64,000 nt of DNA from Trichobilharzia regenti (Eukaryota > Platyhelminthes > Trematoda > Strigeidida > Schistosomatidae). The stretch's first letter is position 1; every line of letters starts with the position of its first letter. The stretch lies in assembly GCA_944472135.2 (NCBI GenBank), contig OX235263.1, positions 28,573,379-28,637,378 of the forward strand, read 5' to 3'. Under the pieces are notes generated by a model that saw only the letters and a program-made list of their open reading frames with translations, had not been told where the DNA came from and did not search any database. Shown piece by piece: positions 1-9,298 of the stretch. Made by a program: the position numbers and the translations under genes.

Positions 1-368
1 TATATAATATAATATGAGTGTTTGTTGACAGTCCGTTGCTTGGTGACATATATCCATATATGAGTGGTTGTTGACACGTCTGCTATATTTCGCTATGTCT
101 ATATGGATCGATACTTCATTATAATTGGCCATTCATGTTAAGACTGTCTAATGATTGTTCACACCCTTGTCATATATATTTCGCTCTCACAATTTGTGTG
201 ACTACTTACCACTTACTTTGGTGTGATACCACTTATTGCTTCTCCTTGTGTTTGGAAAATAGAAGTATCATCGCAAACCTAGTGGTCTTCTGATTTCCGC
301 CTTCTTGCGTCAGGACTATTAGTTTCTCGACCAGTCCATAACAATAATTTAGCGACGAGTACATAACA
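1..368 (+). repeat. LTR 1 of tandem LTR element (5' cut by window edge)
   Basis: This stretch repeats almost base for base at 2047-2414, and most of it again up to 4247. It lies immediately upstream of a gag reading frame, as an LTR should. The right end is placed after ACATAACA at 368, two bases before a primer-binding-like TTGGCGACGGGG. Only the 3' part is in the window; the start would be TGATATGTATCC, as in the two later copies. It holds AT-rich TATA-like runs and no gene. Confidence 0.75.
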
Positions 369-370
369 AT

Positions 371-382
371 TTGGCGACGGGG
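371..382 (+). other. Candidate primer binding site, copy 1
   Basis: TTGGCGACGGGG begins two bases after the presumed LTR end and is repeated at 2417-2428. Position and composition suit a tRNA primer binding site of a reverse-transcribing LTR element. I did not match it to a particular tRNA. The gag ATG follows only 6 bases later, so there is essentially no separate leader. Confidence 0.4.
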
Positions 383-388
383 AAAACT

Positions 389-1921
389 ATGGATCCTTCT
401 AAATTGGAATTACTATTCGAACAACAAATGAAATTAATGGAAATGTTCGTCAACCAACAGACTGGTCCAGCTTCACCTTCAAGCAATCCGAACCATACCA
501 TGCTACCATCTGTCGACGGAATTGTGAATAGTATTTCACAGTTCAATTATAATCCAGATGCTAATGTCACTTTCGACACATGGCATCAACGTTATGAGGA
601 TTTATTCACTGTTGATCTCGCCTCACAAGACGATGCTTGGAAGGTGCGAGTGTTGTTACGTAAATTGGGTCCCGCAGAATATGAACGGTACTGCAACCTA
701 ATTTTACCCCAGAAACCACGTGACAAGTGTTTCGATGATACAATAAAGCTGCTGCGTGAACATTTTGGAGACCACTCCTCATTATTCAGCATACGTTATC
801 GTTGCCTCAAGCTGACAATGAATGAAAATGATGATTTTCTTACTCACGTTGGCACAGTCAACCGAGAATGTGAGAGATTTCGACTCAGGTCCTCAACAGA
901 TGATCAATTCAAAGCCTTGATTCTCATATGCAGTCTTCAATCTCCTCGTTTCACAGATATCCGAACTCGACTGCTCAATCAGCTAGAACAAAATCCTCAG
1001 TTGACATTACATGACATAGCTGATGAATATCAACGGCTGATTAATTTGCAGAAAGACACACACCTGGTCGAATCAACACCTTCGAGAAGCTCTGATATTC
1101 ATGCATTACGAAAGAGCAGAAACCTCTCATCATCCACTCCTGACCCACTTTCTTCTAATATTCCACGGAAATCTACACATACTCGTCCAACTTCACAAAA
1201 TACTGCAAAGAAGACCCCTCCATCACCATGCTGGGATTGTGGCGCGTGGCACTTTGTAAAGTCTTGTCCATACAAAAGTCATCGTTGCAGCAAGTGCAAA
1301 ATCATCGGCCATAAAAATGGTTTTTGTCAGCCACGCAAACCCAGATATCATAATCCAGCGAAAGCTCGACAAACTGTTGGTCCTAAATCTCCAAGGAGAT
1401 CATTGAGTCTGGTCGCAACTTGTCAAGTCACAACACCAGCTAGGCGGAAATATCTTGATCTTCAGATGAATGGTCATGATACACGTCTGCAGCTAGATAG
1501 CGCCTCTGATATTACTGTTATATCAGAGAAACTTTGGAATAATATTGGCAGACCACCAATCGGAAATACTTCCCAGACTCTTCTCAGCGCCTGTGGTGGG
1601 CGGCTCAAACTAATTGGTGAACTCAAATGTTCTGTTTCCTTCCGCAATATCAAATTCACAGGTATTTGCTACGTCACCAAGAGTGATTTAAATCTTTTGG
1701 GACTTGATTGGTTCGATCGTTTGCATCTGGCTGATGTCCCACTAAATTCGCTATGCAATGCGGTCAAGAAGCATAAAATGTCAGACAATTCCGGACGAAG
1801 CCGAAGCCGCAAACCCAACAGGCAGACGAAACGACAGACGTCAACAACAAGCCCAAAGGTTCCAGATAAACCCCCAAGAAAACATCCTACTAATCATCAA
1901 TCTTCTCAAAAGGGGAGGTGA
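389..1921 (+). CDS. LTR retrotransposon gag-protease polyprotein, copy 1 (510 aa)
   Basis: Gag plus aspartic protease of a Ty3/Gypsy-like LTR element. Gag packages the element RNA and the protease would mature it. The start is the ATG at 389 (MDPSKLELLFEQQMKLMEMF); the open frame upstream is only the primer-site region read through a TTG. The first 250 residues are a helical gag domain. Two zinc knuckles follow: CX2CX3HX4C (CWDCGAWHFVKSC) and canonical CX2CX4HX4C (CSKCKIIGHKNGFC). The protease core has LDSASDITVIS as active-site loop, then LLSACGG and LNLLGLDWF as the C-terminal hydrophobic motif. A basic tail (RSRSRKPNRQTKR) ends at TGA inside the polypurine tract/LTR junction. No reverse transcriptase, RNase H or integrase follows before the next LTR, so the unit is non-autonomous. 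I cannot assign a named family. Confidence 0.85.
   Translation: MDPSKLELLFEQQMKLMEMFVNQQTGPASPSSNPNHTMLPSVDGIVNSISQFNYNPDANVTFDTWHQRYEDLFTVDLASQDDAWKVRVLLRKLGPAEYERYCNLILPQKPRDKCFDDTIKLLREHFGDHSSLFSIRYRCLKLTMNENDDFLTHVGTVNRECERFRLRSSTDDQFKALILICSLQSPRFTDIRTRLLNQLEQNPQLTLHDIADEYQRLINLQKDTHLVESTPSRSSDIHALRKSRNLSSSTPDPLSSNIPRKSTHTRPTSQNTAKKTPPSPCWDCGAWHFVKSCPYKSHRCSKCKIIGHKNGFCQPRKPRYHNPAKARQTVGPKSPRRSLSLVATCQVTTPARRKYLDLQMNGHDTRLQLDSASDITVISEKLWNNIGRPPIGNTSQTLLSACGGRLKLIGELKCSVSFRNIKFTGICYVTKSDLNLLGLDWFDRLHLADVPLNSLCNAVKKHKMSDNSGRSRSRKPNRQTKRQTSTTSPKVPDKPPRKHPTNHQSSQKGR
1908..1918 (+). other. Polypurine tract before LTR 2
   Basis: AAAAGGGGAGG sits directly before the LTR start TGATATG at 1919, the expected place for plus-strand priming. 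The same tract in the second copy has one A fewer (about 3954-3963), which changes the end of the gag frame. Confidence 0.6.
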
Positions 1922-2414
1922 TATGTATCCATATATATATGTATGTGTGTACAGGGTGATCTCTCTTTCTGTTTGCTCGCTTAGTCTGTGACCATTTCAC
2001 CTTGATGAACCTGTCTCCTCTAACAATGTATATTCCCCTTATATTATATATAATATAATATGAGTGTTTGTTGACAGTCCGTTGCTTGGTGACATATATC
2101 CATATATGAGTGGTTGTTGACACGTCTGCTATATTTCGCTATGTCTATATGGATCGATACTTCATTATAATTGGCCATTCATATTAAGACTGTCTAATGA
2201 TTGTTCACACCCTTGTCATATATATTTCGCTCTCACAATTTGTGTGACTACTTACCACTTACTTTGGTGTGATACCACTTATTGCTTCTCCTTGTGTTTG
2301 GAAAATAGAAGTATCGTCGCAAACCTAGTGGTCTTCTGATTTCCGCCTTCTTGCGTCAGGACTATTAGTTTCTCGACCAGTCCATAACAATAATTTAGCG
2401 ACGAGTACATAACA
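1919..2414 (+). repeat. LTR 2, complete (about 496 bp), shared by two internal regions
   Basis: It begins TG after the polypurine tract and ends ...CA two bases before TTGGCGACGGGG. It contains the whole of the sequence seen in LTR 1 (1-368) plus the 5' part seen again at 3964-4247. Differences from LTR 1 are a handful of point changes (GTATCATCGC against GTATCGTCGC; TCATGTTAAG against TCATATTAAG), so the copies are young or homogenised. It serves as the 3' LTR of copy 1 and the 5' LTR of copy 2. Confidence 0.75.
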
Positions 2415-2434
2415 ATTTGGCGACGGGGAAAACT

Positions 2435-4105
2435 ATGGATCCTTCTAAATTGGAATTACTATTCGAACAACAAATGAAATTAATGGAAATGTTCGTCAAC
2501 CAACAGACTGGTCCAGCTTCACCTTCAAGCAATCCGAACCATACCATGCTACCATCTGTCGACGGAATTGTGAATAGTATTTCACAGTTCAATTATAATC
2601 CAGATGCTAATGTCACTTTTGACACATGGCATCAACGTTATGAGGATTTATTCACTGTTGATCTCGCCTCACAAGACGATGCTTGGAAGGTGCGAGTGTT
2701 GTTACGTAAATTGGGTCCCGCAGAATATGAACGGTACTGCAACCTAATTTTACCCCAGAAACCACGTGACAAGTGTTTCGATGATACAATAAAGCTGCTG
2801 CGTGAACATTTTGGAGACCACTCCTCATTATTCAGCATACGTTATCGTTGCCTCAAGCTGACAATGAATGAAAATGATGATTTTCTTACTCACGTTGGCA
2901 CAGTCAACCGAGAATGTGAGAGATTTCGACTCAGGTCCTCAACAGATGATCAATTCAAAGCCTTGATTCTCATATGCAGTCTTCAATCTCCTCGTTTCAC
3001 AGATATCCGAACTCGACTGCTCAATCAGCTAGAACAAAATCCTCAGTTGACATTACATGACATAGCTGATGAATATCAACGGCTGATTAATTTGCAGAAA
3101 GACACACACCTGGTCGAATCAACACCTTCGAGAAGCTCTGATATTCATGCATTACGAAAGAGCAGAAACCTCTCATCATCCACTCCTGACCCACTTTCTT
3201 CTAATATTCCACGGAAATCTACACATACTCGTCCAACTTCACAAAATACTGCAAAGAAGACCCCTCCATCAGCATGCTGGGATTGTGGCGCGTGGCACTT
3301 TGTAAAGTCTTGTCCATACAAAAGTCATCGTTGCAGCAAGTGCAAAATCGTCGGCCATAAAAATGGTTTTTGTCAGCCACGCAAACCCAGATATCATAAT
3401 CCAGCGAAAGCTCGACAAACTGTTGGTCCTAAATCTCCAAGGAGATCATTGAGTCTGGTCGCAACTTGTCAAGTCACAACACCAGCTAGGCGGAAATATC
3501 TTGATCTTCAGATGAATGGTCATGATACACGTCTGCAGCTAGATACCGCCTCTGATATTACTGTTATATCAGAGAAACTTTGGAATAATATTGGCAGACC
3601 ACCAATCGGAAATACTTCCCAGACTCTTCTCAGCGCCTGTGGTGGGCGGCTCAAACTAATTGGTGAACTCAAATGTTCTGTTTCCTTCCGCAATATCAAA
3701 TTCACAGGTATTTGCTACGTCACCAAGAGTGATTTAAATCTTTTGGGACTTGATTGGTTCGATCGTTTGCATCTGGCTGATGTCCCACTAAATTCGCTAT
3801 GCAATGCGGTCAAGAAGCATAAAATGTCAGACAATTCCGGACGAAGCCGAAGCCGCAAACCCAACAGGCAGACGAAACGACAGACGTCAACAACAAGCCC
3901 AAAGGTTCCAGATAAACCCCCAAGAAAACATCCTACTAATCATCAATCTTCTCAAAGGGGAGGTGATATGTATCCATATATATATGTATGTGTGTACAGG
4001 GTGATCTCTCTCATTCTGTTTGCTCGCTTAGTCTGTGACCATTTCACCTTGATGAACCTGTCTCCTCTAACAATGTATATTCCCCTTATATTATATATAA
4101 TATAA
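2435..4105 (+). CDS. LTR retrotransposon gag-protease polyprotein, copy 2 (556 aa, runs into LTR)
   Basis: Nearly identical to the copy at 389-1921: same helical gag, two zinc knuckles and protease. Visible differences include protease LDTASD in place of LDSASD, knuckle residue I to V (CSKCKIVGH), and P to A just before the first knuckle. A one-base deletion in the polypurine tract removes the usual stop, and the frame continues about 46 residues into LTR 3 (MYPYIYVCVYRV), ending at 4105. That tail is LTR sequence read through, not a conserved domain. As in copy 1, no pol domains follow. Confidence 0.8.
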   Translation: MDPSKLELLFEQQMKLMEMFVNQQTGPASPSSNPNHTMLPSVDGIVNSISQFNYNPDANVTFDTWHQRYEDLFTVDLASQDDAWKVRVLLRKLGPAEYERYCNLILPQKPRDKCFDDTIKLLREHFGDHSSLFSIRYRCLKLTMNENDDFLTHVGTVNRECERFRLRSSTDDQFKALILICSLQSPRFTDIRTRLLNQLEQNPQLTLHDIADEYQRLINLQKDTHLVESTPSRSSDIHALRKSRNLSSSTPDPLSSNIPRKSTHTRPTSQNTAKKTPPSACWDCGAWHFVKSCPYKSHRCSKCKIVGHKNGFCQPRKPRYHNPAKARQTVGPKSPRRSLSLVATCQVTTPARRKYLDLQMNGHDTRLQLDTASDITVISEKLWNNIGRPPIGNTSQTLLSACGGRLKLIGELKCSVSFRNIKFTGICYVTKSDLNLLGLDWFDRLHLADVPLNSLCNAVKKHKMSDNSGRSRSRKPNRQTKRQTSTTSPKVPDKPPRKHPTNHQSSQRGGDMYPYIYVCVYRVISLILFARLVCDHFTLMNLSPLTMYIPLILYII

Positions 4106-4247
4106 TATGAGTGTTTGTTGACAGTCCGTTGCTTGGTGACATATATCCATATTATATGTGTGGTTGTTGACACGTCTGCTATATTTCGCTATGTCTATAT
4201 GGATCGATACTTCATTATAATTAGCCATTTATGTTAAGACTGTCTAA
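3964..4247 (+). repeat. LTR 3, 3'-truncated
   Basis: It matches LTR 2 from its TG start up to TTAAGACTGTCTAA at 4247, then changes abruptly to TTTTCCCCGGCG. The 3' end of the LTR is therefore missing, and the tandem element array ends here. Confidence 0.7.
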
Positions 4248-4592
4248 TTTTCCCCGGCGTTTTGGATCACAGCTAATCATTATCTCCGTATGCCTGTCAT
4301 TCTAAGCAATAACCTCCCCGGCGTATACGACCCATCTGCTCTCTCTAACATCTATCAATTCATTCACGGATGTAGAATTCTCGAAACATCTTTAGAAGTG
4401 ATCACGACGAAAATTTAAACAAAATTACGCAATAACAACAAGGCAAGAATACAACGATTAAACACGATGAATCCAAAAAACACCAATTGATATGACACAC
4501 CACTAATATACACAAACTGTACACACAAACTCGCGGATCATGTCTTGATGGAATTCCTTTGAAGAATCTCAGGACTTACACCAGTACGCCTG
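4248..4592. repeat. Intergenic; ends in a dispersed ~185-bp repeat motif
   Basis: No gene is visible. TCCCCGGCGT occurs twice in short order (about 4252 and 4316). From about 4470 the sequence matches the family at 13.56-13.88 kb, with the signature GGACTTACACCAGTACGCCT at 4572-4591. The downstream half of that repeat (ACCCTTCTCAGGTTGACG) is found at 5721, after the 1.1 kb repeat, so this copy is split by an insertion. Confidence 0.5.
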
Positions 4593-5717
4593 CAGAAGTT
4601 AAGAGGGTGGTGACTGCTAGTCAGCGGTTATGATGGTGGGGACATTTGTGAACCACCCTTATCTGTGGGACAGCACTCTATTGCTAAGACTCCTGAGTTC
4701 GAATGGCTTCTGCAAAATGAGAATAAATAAATAAGTAGAAACTTAAAAAAAATAATGAAAAAAGAAGTAGAAGTTGAAAATTGCCTGGAGCCGAAGTTTA
4801 AACGCAAACTCCCGAATGAAAGTAAATGGTATAAGTCCGCTACTTCAGAAGGACACCGAACTGTATACTTCAGAAAAACATACATTACTAGGCCGTCGCT
4901 TTTCTTTTACATAGCTCACGCACTCCGACTTTTGTGTTTTACTCCTTTTAAACCTCGTAAGTAGGTGAAATTATCACCTGTCTTTCACTTTAAACTTATT
5001 GTTCGCAGAAAAGACTGTAAAATATCGGGAAAATAATATTTCTTGAAAAAAAACAATAAAAAATGATGAACTCAATGCCTGTTATGTATTTTGAATTATT
5101 AACACCTTTTATATACTTCTGCACCTGTCTGCCGGTTTTCTTGTGTCTTCTTCTCTTTTCAAAGATACTGCTTTCAACGAAGGTACTGATACAGCGCTGA
5201 AATTCTCTACTTATTTGTGATATTGCTAGCTCATCTGGTGAATAACGGGATCATCGGTATTATAAAATCTGCTGACAAGTTCAAAGTGGGTCTCATAAAC
5301 AACTGGAAATGTCACAAATATCATGTACTTACAGGTGAATATAAAATTTAATAAACTTTAAAACTCTTTCTGAATGATTTACTGATAATTATTGTTTATT
5401 CTGCATCTCTTATGTACCACGTCAACACCTGTACAGAAATGCTACTTACCTTCCTCAACTAACGCAATCATTCATGATTCCCGCGTGAAATTGACATGTA
5501 TTTTTTTCAATCACAGTTTAGATTTGACGCTATATCTATTTCCTTATTTGTACACTTCATTTTAAATGTTTCTCTCACACTTACCAGTATTCAACTTGTT
5601 TCTAAATTAACAAATCATATTATATATGCCATAAGTTTTCATAAGTGTACATATGTTCATGCCTGTAAAAATGGCTGGTTTCTGTTACAGAAATAAATAT
5701 TATTATTTATTATTATT
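4593..5717 (+). mobile_element. 1.1-kb dispersed repeat, copy A
   Basis: This repeat recurs almost identically at about 19496-20590. The 5' part (TAGTCAGCGGTTATG about 4620, GAGTTCGAATGG about 4695) resembles the A and B boxes of a tRNA-type promoter, suggesting a SINE-like head, though the spacing is longer than in a tRNA. The 3' end is AT-rich (AAATAAATATTATTATTTATTATTATTA). It interrupts the repeat whose two halves flank it. No convincing coding sequence: the short frames on both strands are poorly conserved in character. The boundary is approximate by a few bases. Confidence 0.55.
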
Positions 5718-6749
5718 ATAACCCTTCTCAGGTTGACGATTGTAAGTTGTGGAATGTCCGGACACAAACAAGATTAACCAACAATTAGAATAATTGGAAC
5801 TCACACAATTATTTATGTATCTCTTTCTTCCTGTTTATGCAGGAACATACCAATTCTACAGGCATGAATAAGTTATTATATAAATTACACATAATTTGAT
5901 GTATAATGGACTTACAGTTTGGTTGTTCTTTCTGACATTAGGGTCAGTCGGAACAGTCTGCTATAAAGTCTGTTTGTGTTATACATAAAGAGATATAAAA
6001 TTTTTGTTTTCGCATTAACAAAAAACCCAGACGTCAGATGAATGTAATACAAATATCTGGGAAAAATAAAGCTTTAAGTCAATTCTCCTACACAACTTTG
6101 TTGTGAACAGCACCCTTGGTTTAAGGTTTATTGATGCATTATGTTGAGATCGGTGATATATTTATTCCATTTTTTCAGTAGTCTTATCGTAGTTTTATAA
6201 CAGGAAAGAAATTTGATCGTGGATGCGAAAACTAGATAAGGTCATGTGAAGTTGTTTTACTGCATCAAATGGTGCCGAGGTCGATTCGAGAATTCTCCAT
6301 TTGCGCCATTCGTGTCTGCATGGCGGAATGTATTCGTAAGTTGAGTAAAATGTTGAAAACTGTTTGAAAACTAGTTGCTTCTTCATTTCAGGTCATGAAT
6401 ACTCATTTACAGCATGTTCGCCAGCGTCTTCAAATGGTAGAATTGCATCATTCATGGAATTTGAGTGGTTATGAGATAAATGGTTTGGAATTAATCTTCA
6501 TTTCAGTTTAGGTGCAGGGTTGTTCGACCTCGACCAGAAGATAAATAGGAGCAGCAGAATATCAGGAAGACAAAGTATGTGAACAAGAAAAGGACATTAA
6601 TATTTTATGCACTTATAAATGTTTATGTCGATTGTATATTATACTTCAGTAAAGCTTTAACTATATTGTAGTTGTGTTTTCACGTATTTATGCGAAGTCT
6701 TAGAGTTTATTTAGTGTCATAATGTGTATCAATGAGTCTGAGCGTTTAA
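5718..6749. other. No gene seen; distal half of split repeat, then AT-rich unique sequence
   Basis: 5721-5790 is the second half of the repeat begun at about 4470 (CTTCTCAGGTTGACG, then GTCCGGACA). The rest is AT-rich, without a recognisable domain or repeat within the window; the only longer frame (6195-6386, minus) looks random. Confidence 0.4.
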
Positions 6750-6920
6750 GTGTTCTAATGACTGATGCGTTTCAGAAATAAGTGATGGGTTTTGTTAGGG
6801 ATAGTCATTGGGACAAAACAGTTTATATAGCAAGCGTTTGAAGGTTACAGTAGAGTGACACGTCCTATTTCCAAGGGTAAACTATTCCTCTATGTTCAGT
6901 ACTAAGTCTTTATGCATCCA
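6750..6920 (-). pseudogene. Decayed second copy of a CR1-like ORF2 C-terminus
   Basis: On the minus strand this matches, at reduced identity, the CR1 C-terminal coding region at 7023-7134: AATAGTTTACCC against AATAGCCTACCC, and TTCAAACGC, CTATA and CTGTTT in the same order and spacing. The frame is broken by small shifts and a stop. It is an older fragment of the same or a related non-LTR family lying just downstream of the younger copy. Confidence 0.5.
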
Positions 6921-7022
6921 TGCTGCTAGTTTATTTATATTTTTTAGATTGCTAAGGGTGTTGAAGTGCGTCTTTTAGGTGATGTAGTAGACTAATAGTT
7001 GGTTCGTTCTAGGAATAAATAG

Positions 7023-7148
7023 TTAATTTACATAATCAGTAGAGTGAAACAGTCTGTATAGAGAGCGTTTGAAGATTTTAACCGAAGAGCAAGTTCTGAT
7101 ATCTAGGGGTAGGCTATTCCATATTTTAGAATACATGACTGTGAAGAA
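7023..7148 (-). pseudogene. CR1-like retrotransposon ORF2, extreme C-terminus, severed by insertion
   Basis: Read on the minus strand, the frame gives the IWNSLP motif and a KRSLYRLF block typical of the CR1/jockey ORF2 C-terminus, ending in TAA at 7023-7025. It continues in frame from the coding sequence ending at 8818-8831 if one copy of the 14-bp duplication and the inserted element are removed. That shows the Penelope-like element landed inside this ORF. Confidence 0.75.
7135..7148. repeat. Target site duplication, left copy
   Basis: ATGACTGTGAAGAA is repeated exactly at 8818-8831, flanking the Penelope-like insertion. The host reading frame is restored when one copy is removed, which supports a true target duplication. 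Confidence 0.75.
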
Positions 7149-7319
7149 TTGATATAAGAATAAAACTTGTGCACTGTGGTAGAGTGTAATTCCATTATGG
7201 GTAAATTTTGTTTTGATAAAGTCTCACAGTGTTATACAGTAATGTTTACTGGTGACGTTTCGAGCACAATTTATTGCTCATAATCATATCAAGGTAATCA
7301 CACGACTTCCTAAATTCAT

Positions 7320-8089
7320 TTATATAGTTCCATTGTTTTTCTCTTGATTTTCACTTGATTTGATTGGTAATAGTATTTTCCATATTTCAGGTATGAGTGA
7401 CGAGTCATTCCTATTGCATGTGTTGGGTGTAGACTCGATGAACAAGGATTCAGTAATCAACCTCTCTCTCCACCTACCTAGATTACTTTTTAGAATTTTA
7501 ACCCTCTCCACCCTATTGTGTGGTTGTGTGTTAGCGCATGCATTGCAATTGCTGAGCTTTTTTCTAAATTATTTATTTTCTCGGGGTCAACCATTCTTAC
7601 CTTAGCTAAATTTTTATGCTCTGACAATCTGACTACCCCTGACCTACTAGTTTGACCTATGTAGTTGACCTCACAGTCATTGCATGGTATTTTGTAAATA
7701 ATATTATTTTGTCTAATTGGGTCAACTGGGTCCTTTAACCTACAGAGCTTGTCCCTGAGTGAGTTTGTAGGTTTAAATGCCACCCTAATTCCTATTTTAT
7801 TCAGAATCCTACGTAATGTCTCAGATGTCCCCTCTTTATATGGTATAACTGTGGATGACTTATATTCTTTCTTATTTATGTTATTACTACTAGTTTCACA
7901 ATTATTTTTATTTTGTTTTTGGCCTTTAGTGATCTTCCTAATGAATTTTATAGGATAGTTATTCAACACCAACGCTTCTTCTATCTGTTTTAATTCATCA
8001 TTTAGATCGTTTTTTGTGCTACTTAGTGCCACTGCTCGGTTTGTTAAACATTTAACTAAGCCTGCCTTAACAGTTAAAGGATGAGACAA
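7320..8089 (-). pseudogene. Penelope-like element RT C-terminus plus GIY-YIG endonuclease, left arm
   Basis: The minus-strand frame starts in the end of the RT thumb (HPLTVKAGLVKCLTNRA, then NNYPIKFIRKI). It runs through a linker into a GIY-YIG nuclease with NIIYKIPCNDCEVNYIGQTS, R and EHK (RLSEHK) and a HALTHNH block. A one-base deletion near 7511 (GGGTGGAGAGGG against GGGTGGGAGAGGG in the other arm) shifts the frame, and the last 60 or so residues (GRWRERLITESLFIE to the TAA) continue in another frame. 5'-truncated: no catalytic RT motifs. Confidence 0.75.
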
Positions 8090-8091
8090 AA

Positions 8092-8688
8092 CAAAATAAA
8101 AATAATTGTGAAACTAGTAGTAATAACATAAATAAGAAAGAATATAAGTCATCCACAGTTATACCATATAAAGAGGGGACATCTGAGACATTACGTAGGA
8201 TTCTGAATAAAATAGGAATTAGGGTGGCATTTAAACCTACAAACTCACTCAGGGACAAGCTCTGTAGGTTAAAGGACCCAGTTGACCCAATTAGACAAAA
8301 TAATATTATTTACAAAATACCATGCAATGACTGTGAGGTCAACTACATAGGTCAAACTAGTAGGTCAGGGGTAGTCAGATTGTCAGAGCATAAAAATTTA
8401 GCTAAGGTAAGAATGGTTGACCCCGAGAAAATAAATAATTTAGAAAAAAGCTCAGCAATTGCAATGCATGCGCTAACACACAACCACACAATAGGGTGGG
8501 AGAGGGTTAAAATTCTAAAAAGTAATCTAGGTAGGTGGAGAGAGAGGTTGATTACTGAATCCTTGTTCATCGAGTCTACACCCAACACATGCAATAGGAA
8601 TGACTCGTCACTCATACCTGAAATATGGAAAATACTATTACCAATCAAATCAAGTGAAAATCAAGAGAAAAACAATGGAACTATATAA
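8092..8688 (+). pseudogene. Penelope-like GIY-YIG endonuclease, right arm, 5'-truncated
   Basis: This is the same protein as the left arm from the linker onward, with an intact frame through the nuclease to TAA at 8686-8688. It shows IIYKIPC, NYIGQTSRSGV, RLSEHK, HALTHNHTIGW and TESLFIES; the last contains the likely metal-binding Glu of GIY-YIG nucleases. Most of the RT is missing, so it could encode only a free nuclease domain, and no promoter or start is evident. The frame stays open from the palindrome spacer, but no good ATG exists. Confidence 0.7.
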
Positions 8689-8817
8689 ATGAATTTAGGA
8701 AGTCGTGTGATTACCTTGATATGATTATGAGCAATAAATTGTGCTCGAAACGTCATCAGTAAACATTACTGTATAACACTGTGAGACTTTATCAAAACAA
8801 AATTTACCCATAATGGA

Positions 8818-8831
8818 ATGACTGTGAAGAA
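8818..8831. repeat. Target site duplication, right copy
   Basis: An exact copy of the 14 bases at 7135-7148. It marks the right edge of the Penelope-like insertion within the CR1-like ORF2. Confidence 0.75.
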
Positions 8832-9278
8832 GTTTTCACGGAGTGTTGACTTAAAAGAATGAGTTGTCACTGTGCAAGTTTGGTTACGCAGATCGTAAGA
8901 ACCTTCCTGTGCGAATTGTATGTCCCTGTTACCTGAGAATGATATTTTGTGAAGGACCTTAAAGAAGAATATTAGGTTTATAATAAGTCGCCTTGTCCAA
9001 AGTGGGTCAAGTTTTAGGATCATGCACCGTGAGATGTAGTCTTTCTTACAATCGTAGCCAAGTAGTTTTGAGGTAAAATATCGTTGGATACTTTCCATCC
9101 TTAGCTTATCACGTGTGCGAGTGCTGCTTATAATAAATGGACAGTATTCTAGTAGTGGTCTGACACATGTTTTGTACAGAATTAGCTTGGCTTCATTGTC
9201 GTGAAAGTTCCTGAGTATGCATCCTAAGAGCATCCTCGATTTTCTAGTCTGTGATGCTACTTGCTCAGAGAATGTCAA
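8818..9278 (-). pseudogene. CR1-like ORF2 C-terminal region, frameshifted from RT
   Basis: The minus-strand frame with FSEQVASQTRKSRMLLGCIL, NEAKLILYKTCVRPLLEYC and RMESIQRYFTSKLLG is the conserved thumb and post-RT region of jockey/CR1-superfamily ORF2. It is out of frame with the RT fingers/palm upstream (junction near 9280-9300). Its own C-terminus is interrupted at 8818 by the Penelope-like insertion and resumes at 7148. Confidence 0.8.
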
Positions 9279-9298
9279 GTCACTAGAGTACCTCAGGC

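Larger units (their letters stand above)
7149..8817. mobile_element. Penelope-like retroelement, head-to-head inverted pair (large palindrome)
   Basis: About 7190-7917 is the reverse complement of about 8090-8817, with a spacer of about 170 bp. Both arms encode the same GIY-YIG endonuclease and carry the same 3' untranslated tail; the 3' ends point outward. The left end has about 40 extra bases before the palindrome (7149-7189). The whole is bounded by a 14-bp direct repeat. Inverted, 5'-truncated copies are common for Penelope-like elements (family knowledge). No reverse transcriptase core is present, so this is a dead insertion. Confidence 0.75.

Noticed and set aside
8740..8765. Hammerhead-ribozyme-like GAAAC...GTC/CATCAG in the Penelope-like tail
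   Set aside because: CTGATGA and GAAAC occur on opposite strands here, and no stem II can be drawn; not a hammerhead core.
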